Shown here piece by piece: positions 57,587 to 64,000 of a stretch of DNA of 64,000 nucleotides. Origin of the DNA: CAVZTX01 sp963778375 (lineage in GTDB: Bacteria; Chloroflexota; Ktedonobacteria; Ktedonobacterales; Ktedonobacteraceae); the NCBI GenBank assembly GCA_963778375.1, contig CAVZTX010000038.1, positions 124,001-188,000 of the forward strand, read 5' to 3'. Under the pieces are notes generated by a model that ran no database searches, was not told where the DNA came from, and saw only the letters and a list, made by a program, of their open reading frames with translations. Position 1 is the first letter of the stretch; each line of letters starts with the position of its first letter. The position numbers and the translations under genes are program-made.

Positions 57587-57684
57587 TCGATAATGCGGTT
57601 TTAAAAATGAATTGGGAAATCGTTTGTCTCCACAAGCCAATAAATTGGCCCCTACGGCAGTATCGGCTGCAACTATGATACAAT

Positions 57685-59097
57685 ATGCCCATCATGAATT
57701 TGTGGGCAGAATTTGAGAACGAGCAGCAGCTAGCCGAATCCGTTGGACGGTCACGAAAACAAAAATCACCTCAGGGGCCTCGTCTTACGGAACAGGTTGT
57801 GTTGTCTTCTCTGCGGGATTGGCTTCTGCATGATTATGTGGCTTCTTATTGCCGATTCATTGCAGCAACTCGTATCTACAGGCGCTGTTATTGGATTGAT
57901 GGGCTGGGAGGCAATACACGTGTGTATAAAGACGCGGCTGCAAGTGCTATGAATGGAGTTAGTGGGGCATCGGTCAATTCTCTCGAACTTCCTTACCTCA
58001 AGGACGATTCCACTGTAACGGAAAATTTGTCTCTCATGGAGAGCTTGTCGAAAAAAGGTCGCAAGAAAGATGCTGCGCAAGGAGGACAGGCAATCCCATT
58101 TATGCTTAGGCAAGTGGTAGCGCTTTCTCAGGAGTTGGGGCGGGAAAATAGGCCAATTACGCTCAATGGGATTGTGCTAGAGGTGGGGAGCAGCAGACGT
58201 AAAGAGGGGAGGATGGTTGAAGATGAAGAAGTGAGGAAACGTCCTACGTTTGTGCTGCCGAAGGAGAGCGGTAGTGTACGTGCGAGCTGGCTGGAAGTAG
58301 CGTCAACGCTGCTGCCGTTTATCGATCAGTCGCCCACGCTCTTTTTGCTCAATCCCTTTGGGCACACGTTGTTTACTTATGATGATCTTGCTCCACTTTA
58401 TATGCGGACAGCACCGACGGAACTTTGCCTTTTGATCTCACATAAGCAGCTTGAGACGCGGGTGATTCCGTCATTGTCTGCCTCCGTGGGTGTTGCGCTT
58501 ACGGCTTTGCTGCGGAGCGATCGTTGGAAGGGGCTTATTAACAAGGGTGAAGAGGTAGAGCAGATTATTGATGGGATCATTGATTTGTTGATTGCTTCAA
58601 TGCAGCGTCATTTTCTTACGGTTCAGCGCATTGCATTGCCTATACAGGTGGGGCCTGCAATGGTTGAGACAGCGCCCTATACGTTGATTTTTGCTACGCG
58701 CCGCCAGGATAGTCTGGCTTGTATGAATGATGCGGTGTGTTTGTATCGTCGTCGACTTTACGCGGAGAGTTTGCGTGGCGTGCTGATTGAGGACTGGTTT
58801 GCGAGGCAGCAGCAGGAACGCCTGGATGAGCAGGTAGAGCGGTTGTATTCGCGTACACTCCAGCAAGGACGAAGTACGCAGGCGAGGCGCTGGCCTGAGT
58901 TACGGCAACAATTGCTACTGACTCAATTTGGACAATTTACTCTAGATGAGTACGATGGGGTTATTCGCAAGTTATTATTAAGTGGAGAGGTGCGCTGCGA
59001 GTGGAGGCAGAAGTCTGCACCCGCAGCTAATGCAGAGAACGTGGAGGACATTAGGAGCCGTATCCCTGGCAATGACGATACTTTAATTTGGAAATAA
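57685..59097 (+). CDS. TcmP-like (three-Cys-motif partner) protein
   Basis: 470 residues; an ATG at 57694 is an equally possible start, and neither has a clear ribosome site. TEQVVLSSLRDWLLHDYVAS then YRRCYWIDGLGGNTRVYKD is the opening of the three-Cys-motif partner family, a methyltransferase-like fold. SPTLFLLNPFGHTLFTYDDL and TELCLLISHKQLETRVIPSL match its FIDPFG-type strand and the next strand. YTLIFATRRQDSLACMNDAV fits the family's C-terminal block. The usual three-Cys partner protein is not next to it; instead a DNA methyltransferase gene follows 314 bases later. Function is unknown, and the family assignment is from pattern only. Confidence 0.6.
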   Translation: MPIMNLWAEFENEQQLAESVGRSRKQKSPQGPRLTEQVVLSSLRDWLLHDYVASYCRFIAATRIYRRCYWIDGLGGNTRVYKDAAASAMNGVSGASVNSLELPYLKDDSTVTENLSLMESLSKKGRKKDAAQGGQAIPFMLRQVVALSQELGRENRPITLNGIVLEVGSSRRKEGRMVEDEEVRKRPTFVLPKESGSVRASWLEVASTLLPFIDQSPTLFLLNPFGHTLFTYDDLAPLYMRTAPTELCLLISHKQLETRVIPSLSASVGVALTALLRSDRWKGLINKGEEVEQIIDGIIDLLIASMQRHFLTVQRIALPIQVGPAMVETAPYTLIFATRRQDSLACMNDAVCLYRRRLYAESLRGVLIEDWFARQQQERLDEQVERLYSRTLQQGRSTQARRWPELRQQLLLTQFGQFTLDEYDGVIRKLLLSGEVRCEWRQKSAPAANAENVEDIRSRIPGNDDTLIWK

Positions 59098-59121
59098 ATG
59101 CAATTATGGTAACAAGCGCGG

Positions 59122-59210
59122 TTTGTCATCCTGAGCAGAGCGAAAATCTCTGACCACCATGAGAGATTCTTCGCTATCACTCAGAATGGCAGCAGAGCGA
59201 AGGATGACAA
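59122..59210. repeat. Inverted GTCATCCTGAGC-type repeat
   Basis: TTTGTCATCCTGAGCAGAGC at 59122 pairs with AGCGAAGGATGACAAA ending at 59210, as in the copy at 47957-48030. The rest of 59098-59411 is without visible genes. Confidence 0.65.
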
Positions 59211-59411
59211 AAAAGAGGCATTACTAGGGGGAAACGTTGGTTATGGGGATACCCAGCGTTTTAGTAATACCTCTTACATTAGGAACGTTACGCTTGCAAG
59301 ATTGGTGGCATAATTTGGTGCGAAAACGGATGAATTGAAGCAAGACGAGATAATCGGCATAAATCGACATCGCCAACGGCGCTAGCGCGTCTACTGCTTC
59401 GCAGTCAGGCG

Positions 59412-60275
59412 ATGTGCAAGGAGAAGAGAGAGATTGTGGACGATTCTGCTGTTTCATTGCGGAATACACTTAATGATTTGAGTGGTGCAGAGTGGCTATA
59501 CTTTACGCGTAGCACTCTGATAACGGCATACCCTTCTGAATATGGACATAAGCTGCGCAAAGTCCATGGAGCAAATAAGCCTCCACAACTGATGCGTCAG
59601 TTGATCGAGTTCTTTACGAAGCCGGGAGGGCGTGTGCTGGATCCGTTCGCGGGTGTTGGGGGGACGTTGATTGGGGCTTCGATTTGCAAAAAGCCGCGTG
59701 AGGCTGTGGGCATTGAGATCAACTCGAAATGGGTAGACATTTATAGGCAGGTGATTGAGGAGAGCCAGGGAGCGTTGTTGCCTCAATCAATGTTGCAGGG
59801 AGACTGCTTGCAAGTCATGGATACGCTTGAGGCGGAGTCTTTCGACTTTATTGCGACCGACCCACCCTATAATATTCACCTCGAGCAGACGATGTCGAAT
59901 GGTGTATATGCGAAAAAGTTTCCTAATCGGCGTACAGATTATGATATGCGATCTGATGATCCTAAGGACCTGGCAAATCTTGCGAGCTATGATGCCTATT
60001 TGAATGCTATGGAGCGTATTTTTGAGAGGTGCGCTGGGCTGTTGAAGCCTCAAAAATATATGGTGGTGATTGTGAGAAATGCTTACCAAAATGGCGAGTA
60101 CATGTTTACGCACGTAGATTTAGCGCGGCGGGCAAAGCTACACGGTTTTGTGCCCAAGGGGGAGATTATCTGGTATCAGGCGGGGACGCGCCTGCGGCCA
60201 TATGGGTATCCCTTTGCTTATATTCCAAATATTGCGCATCAATATATTTTGGTTTTGCAGAAACCGAAACAATAG
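59412..60275 (+). CDS. Site-specific DNA methyltransferase (N4/N6, DPPY type)
   Basis: 287 residues. RVLDPFAGVGGTLIGASICK is the AdoMet-binding motif I and SFDFIATDPPYNIHLEQ the catalytic DPPY. In the sequence motif I precedes motif IV, so it is of the gamma or related circular order. HGANKPPQLMRQLIEFFTKP is the usual block before motif I. The first ATG (59412) has no ribosome site; AAGGAG inside the frame favours a GTG start at 59436. No restriction endonuclease is directly beside it unless the preceding TcmP-like protein serves, so it may be solitary. Confidence 0.88.
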   Translation: MCKEKREIVDDSAVSLRNTLNDLSGAEWLYFTRSTLITAYPSEYGHKLRKVHGANKPPQLMRQLIEFFTKPGGRVLDPFAGVGGTLIGASICKKPREAVGIEINSKWVDIYRQVIEESQGALLPQSMLQGDCLQVMDTLEAESFDFIATDPPYNIHLEQTMSNGVYAKKFPNRRTDYDMRSDDPKDLANLASYDAYLNAMERIFERCAGLLKPQKYMVVIVRNAYQNGEYMFTHVDLARRAKLHGFVPKGEIIWYQAGTRLRPYGYPFAYIPNIAHQYILVLQKPKQ

Positions 60276-60371
60276 TCCCCTACCATAGCTTACACTTAGC
60301 GAGTATAATTACAAAAATATGTGAAAGAAACAGAACAACATAGCTCTTTCAAGGAGAAAAGAGAAGAAATC

Positions 60372-62327
60372 ATGCCACGAAAAAATAATCCACCTGCACC
60401 CCAAACTCCGATGCCGGACCCATTTGAGAGCCAAAGTGACGAATTTTTAACTGATACTAGCGAGCCTGAAGAGGCAGAGAATGCCTACGAGATGAAGCGT
60501 ACGGTTACCGATACCTACCTGGAGCATGGAGAAGGTCGCCACGAGGCGGGCAAACGCGATGTTGAACTTTATATTCGCACGTACAATACGCTGCTGCGCA
60601 GTTCGGGTGAGGTGAGCCTGAAAGCGCTGGTACAGGCACATTACAATATCGATTCGAGCTTGCATCCCGACGCACGGTCGCCGTACCCTGATATGTCTGC
60701 CTTCATTTATAGTGTGCTTCGCTTGCCATCATCGATCGTTCACTGCAACCTTGTGCTCTTGGGACAATCCGATGAGGTGTTCCTACAACAAGGATTTCAT
60801 GTTGATGGTTGGGAAGGTGTAACGGCTTCCGCCCGGCGGCGCAAATGGTTCTATGATGGGAAAGAGACGCTGGCTGTGTACGTTGCCAGTGTAAGCGATA
60901 CCGACGATATCGTGCCCATCCTGGTTGCGTTCCAGATCGAATGGAACAAAATGTACTACCTGCTCAATGCAGAACCCACCACTATGCAATTGCTAGAGAC
61001 GCCCATGGATCTCTCTTCGCCGGTGTTTGCCGAGATTACCAAGGTGCTACGGGAACGCCTGCATATTCCGGTCGATGACTGGCGGCGATTAGAGTTGATC
61101 TGGGGTGATCGCCTATGGAAAAACTTGCTGATGATTGGCAGGCAGCGCAAAAGTTTCTCGCTGCGTATGCTCGGTGGCTCACATGTTGGGTATGTACGTG
61201 CCACACGCAAATGGTGGACTCCTGTCGAGAAACTGTTTGATACGCTTGGACTGCAAGAGCGACCAGTCTACTTTGTCTCAAGCAATACGCATAGCCTGGT
61301 CAATCTCATGTCTGGCAGCTTGCTCAGTCGTGAGGCAGAGTTGATCAAGTTCGCGCAGAGTGGTGACGATCCGTACCTGGCTGAAGAGTGCCGCAAATTG
61401 CAGGACGGCAGCGTGCCAGGTAACTGGCAAAACTTCCTCTACTTCGCAGCTCGTGAATGGATACGTACTCCTGCTGGTAGAGAATTCGCAAAGGTTCGCA
61501 TCCGAGAAGAACAGGAGCGCGGCATCTACTACGTTGGTGCTCGGCATGGTCTGGAAGTCGATGCACAGGTGTTTGAACTCGCCAAACTTCACCAGATGGA
61601 GATTGATCCGCGCTGCCGCATGCCTGGGATGGATAGCCTGACAAAAAGCAAAGCTATCGTCCTTAATATTGATTACCCACTGGGTATGGCCGCTTATCGG
61701 ATGCTGCGTGAGATCATGGAGAATCTCACGCATATACGGGGCATCTATATCCTTGGCAAGGCAGCAACACTCAATGGTAGTATTGGGGATGTGATGATCT
61801 CCAATGTTGTGCTCGATGAACATAGCCAGAATACGTACTGGCTCGACAACTCCTTTATCGCCCAGGATGTGCAGCCCTACCTGATCTACGGTTCTGTGCT
61901 GGATAATCAGAAGGCAGTTTCGGGCAAAGGCACGTATCTGCAAAATCGCCAGTATTATGATTTCTACTACCGGGCAAATTATACGGTGATTGAGATGGAG
62001 AGTGGGCCATACCTGAATGCGGTGTACGAAGATCAGTACCTGACGCGCTATCCGATGGGGGAGAATATCAATTTTGCGCGGCTGCCATACGAACTAGGTA
62101 TTCTGCACTATGGTTCGGATACGCCGTACACACGTGGGAAAAACCTGGGCGCGGGTAGTCTTTCATACTTTGGTATGGATGCGACGTATGCCAGCACGGT
62201 AGCCATCCTACGACGCATTTTCGAGAATGAGATCCGTTTCGTTTCACAGCAGATCACACGCCCACTTGAGATCGCTGAGAGTTCCATCGATCAGGATAGA
62301 GTCGGAGCTCCTCTTGCGGGAGCGTAA
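60372..62327 (+). CDS. Large protein with nucleoside-phosphorylase-like C-terminal domain
   Basis: 651 residues from the ATG at 60372. The N-terminal 50 are acidic and proline-rich. A domain of about 330 residues without a known match follows (RDVELYIRTYNTLLRSSGEV onward). The C-terminal part has IRGIYILGKAATLNGSIGDV, YTVIEMESGPYLNAVYEDQY and LGAGSLSYFGMDATYAST, which fit the nucleoside phosphorylase superfamily's late strands and its E-M-E nucleoside-binding loop. Such domains in large proteins cleave purine nucleosides or act in effector modules. No signal peptide. It stands downstream of the methyltransferase gene, with no obvious promoter between. Confidence 0.62.
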   Translation: MPRKNNPPAPQTPMPDPFESQSDEFLTDTSEPEEAENAYEMKRTVTDTYLEHGEGRHEAGKRDVELYIRTYNTLLRSSGEVSLKALVQAHYNIDSSLHPDARSPYPDMSAFIYSVLRLPSSIVHCNLVLLGQSDEVFLQQGFHVDGWEGVTASARRRKWFYDGKETLAVYVASVSDTDDIVPILVAFQIEWNKMYYLLNAEPTTMQLLETPMDLSSPVFAEITKVLRERLHIPVDDWRRLELIWGDRLWKNLLMIGRQRKSFSLRMLGGSHVGYVRATRKWWTPVEKLFDTLGLQERPVYFVSSNTHSLVNLMSGSLLSREAELIKFAQSGDDPYLAEECRKLQDGSVPGNWQNFLYFAAREWIRTPAGREFAKVRIREEQERGIYYVGARHGLEVDAQVFELAKLHQMEIDPRCRMPGMDSLTKSKAIVLNIDYPLGMAAYRMLREIMENLTHIRGIYILGKAATLNGSIGDVMISNVVLDEHSQNTYWLDNSFIAQDVQPYLIYGSVLDNQKAVSGKGTYLQNRQYYDFYYRANYTVIEMESGPYLNAVYEDQYLTRYPMGENINFARLPYELGILHYGSDTPYTRGKNLGAGSLSYFGMDATYASTVAILRRIFENEIRFVSQQITRPLEIAESSIDQDRVGAPLAGA

Positions 62328-62373
62328 TAGGCTTCCCGACCCCTCAGTGCACTCGTAGATCACCTGACTTCGG

Positions 62374-63739
62374 CTATCTTCTTGTTACAGTTACATTGAC
62401 CTGCCCTTTCGGTTGCAAGGTCAGGTGGCGGACGGGATCAGCCACAATTTGCTGGCCGGGAAGCAGGCGAAATGTGACGCGCTGAGCAAGTGCCGCAAGT
62501 AGCAGTGGACCCATCATGAGCGCAAAATGCTTGCCAATGCAGGTTCGCGAACCTGCCCCAAAGGGCAAAAACGCACTTGGGGGAAGCAGTTTCTCGCGTT
62601 CGGGAGTGAATCGTTCTGGGTCGAACTTCTGTGGTTCTGGATAATAATCCGGGCGCCGATGCAAAGTGTAGGGAACGATAAAGGCTAATTGACCTTCAGG
62701 AATAAGATACCCGCCGATCTCCGCATCCCGTAGCGTGTGTCTAAAAAAGGCAAAGGCAGGTGGGAAGATACGTATGCTTTCCTTAAAAACTTGCAGGCAA
62801 AAGGGCAGACTCACCAGGTCGGTATAGGTGGGAGTACGACTCTGGAGGACTCGATCAACTTCCTGCTGGAGCTTTGCGTAAATCTCGGGGTGCTGGCAGA
62901 GTAAGTACCAACTCCAGGTCAGTGCGGTAACCATAGTTTCGTGGCCCGCGGCAAATAGGCTTTGGCATTCAGTCATCAATTGCTCATTACTCATCGGGTG
63001 ACCACTTTCGTCACGCGCTTGCAACAGGAGTGAGAGCAGGTCGTTGTGCTCGCCCGGTTTCGCTCTCCGCTCATCAATAAAACGCTGAAAGTAACTGCCT
63101 ATAAGCGCGGCGGCTTTATGCGTGCGTTGGTGAAGCGGGGTAGGCCAGTGATAAGGGATGGGGAGAAAGCGCGAAATGGCTCGTGCGGCATACTCGAGTA
63201 TCATTGTGACCGCCGCTCCTAGTTCGTCGCTTTCGCTCAATTCATCAGCATCAAAGAGAACTTTCCCAGAGAATCCTCATGGAAAGCCTGGCCATCTGCT
63301 GATGGATATCAATGATCGCACCCTCAGCCCAAGTTTGCTGGAGCTGTTCCCCGTAAAACACTACACTTTCAGCGTAGTTGGCGATTGAATGGGGCTGGAA
63401 AGAAGGGTCCATGAGCTTACGCTGGTGGTGGTGGAAATCTCCTTCACTGCTGAAAATGCTATCCCCGACAAGGGGACGAAAAACATTGTGGATTAGATCG
63501 CCTTTATCAAAATCGTCAGCGTGCTCAACCAAAATGCTCTGGATATCCTCTGGCCGATTGAACAGAATAGCAGGAATTCGTCCAAAACGCATACCAATCA
63601 CATCGGCTTGATCTGCCATACGCTGAAGTAAGCTCAGGCGATCTCTGACGAACTCTAGCAAGTTCCCAACTATTGGGTTCCCTTTGATAAAGGGGATAGA
63701 TTTGTACTTTTTTGGTGGGGATACATTAGTAGTTGTCAT
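62374..63739 (-). pseudogene. Cytochrome P450, one frameshift
   Basis: The ATG at 63739, with AGGAGGAAGG upstream, starts a P450 that loses frame near 63268: MARLSMRIL is followed by one surplus base and then GKVLFDADELSESDELGA. Corrected length is about 455 residues. LFAAGHETMVTALTWSWYLL is the I-helix oxygen site, FKESIRIFPP the K-helix ExxR, and FLPFGAGSRTCIGKHFALMM the heme loop with the Cys ligand. It resembles bacterial CYP102/CYP110-like fatty-acid P450s. No redox partner gene is in the window. If the frameshift is real, the product lacks everything after the C-helix. Confidence 0.85.
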
Positions 63740-63792
63740 CCTTACCTTCCTCCTAACGTCTGGCGCACTCACTTTGAGAGACGCTTGTCAAT

Positions 63793-63848
63793 GGCAGCTA
63801 ACTCATTTCTACAAGTGGAGGTCTCTCCTCTCGCATTTGTTAGCTGCC
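63793..63848. terminator. Long-loop hairpin at the end of the membrane-protein gene
   Basis: GGCAGCTAAC (63793-63802) pairs with GTTAGCTGCC (63839-63848) across a 36-base loop, overlapping the stop codon of the - strand gene. No T run. Confidence 0.4.
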
Positions 63849-64000
63849 GGTGCTCCCGGTCGCACCAACTCTGCGGTTTCTCTCCATCCAGAGGTAGAAG
63901 ATAGGGCTGGCTATCAGGAGGAGAAGTATACCTGCGAGAAAGACCCAGGTGAGCGGATTGGCTTGATTGAAGTTGCTCCAGGAGAAGACGATGGCAAGCA
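63840..64000 (-). CDS. Membrane protein, C-terminal fragment (runs off window)
   Basis: 53 codons of an open frame before the stop at 63842-63840. It has one membrane helix, WVFLAGILLLLIASPIFYLW, after LAIVFSWSNFNQANPLT, and ends MERNRRVGATGSTGS, a basic cytoplasmic tail. The start is outside the window. It lies 101 bases upstream of the P450 gene on the same strand, so the two could be co-transcribed. Not enough sequence to name the family. Confidence 0.5.
   Translation of the reverse strand, partial: LAIVFSWSNFNQANPLTWVFLAGILLLLIASPIFYLWMERNRRVGATGSTGS

Overview
The window looks like a chromosomal stretch of a filamentous, sporulating-type Chloroflexota bacterium (Ktedonobacterales-like). 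This is inferred from gene style: very large multidomain TIR/GTPase/beta-propeller/AAA proteins, split chemosensory genes without a receptor, Ktedonobacter-type secreted cysteine-rich proteins, many interspersed GTAGGGGC hairpin repeats, and a dnaN-recF pair without a nearby dnaA. No database search was possible. No tRNA, rRNA or CRISPR array was recognised.

Layout. (A) 1-6.4 kb, defence-like: the N-terminal half of a trypsin-like protease (cut by the window edge), a frameshifted sigma-70-region-4/TnsA-like endonuclease, then a MerR-type regulator, a 1064-residue adenine DNA methyltransferase and a PD-(D/E)XK nuclease in a tight + strand cassette. (B) 6.4-13.3 kb, cargo genes: a Tat-exported cysteine-rich protein, a divergent TetR/SDR pair with a duplicated operator inside the promoter, DinB-like and DHFR-like proteins, a broken F420/LLM oxidoreductase and a ~0.9 kb insert flanked by a ~125 bp duplication of that gene's 5' end. 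(C) 13.9-34.8 kb, the most unusual part: a TIR protein, a Roc-GTPase/zinc-ribbon/TIR protein, a decayed giant gene reconstructable as WD40-Roc-zinc ribbon-AAA, a histidine phosphatase and P-loop kinase (both frameshifted), an IS66-like element that was itself hit by an IS4-like element with a 10 bp target duplication, an intact stand-alone AAA paralogue, a ~4.9 kb FG-GAP-propeller/HEAT/AAA gene with four frame changes and one in-frame stop, and a two-TM protein plus a small membrane protein. (D) 35-39 kb: two tandem RepA-like ATPases that share a palindromic upstream sequence, amid tandem hairpin repeats. (E) 39-64 kb, mostly intact core: GNAT, a soluble histidine kinase, an unknown protein, CheY, CheW and a CheA-like hybrid with a degenerate kinase core; ftsH; a DUF4129-type membrane protein; recF and dnaN; HxlR/YceI; CoA transferase; ring-cleaving dioxygenase; an ECF sigma/anti-sigma pair; a TcmP-like protein; a DNA methyltransferase; a phosphorylase-like protein; a frameshifted cytochrome P450; and a membrane-protein fragment.

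How it fits together. Regions A and C have the architecture of NTP-dependent conflict (immunity or regulated-cell-death) systems: sensor propellers (WD40, FG-GAP) fused to Roc or AAA switch NTPases, with TIR, protease and nuclease candidates as effectors. Many of these genes are frameshifted while housekeeping genes (ftsH, recF, dnaN) are intact. That pattern argues for accessory-gene decay or on/off turnover more than for uniform sequencing error, although a few frame changes also occur in region E.
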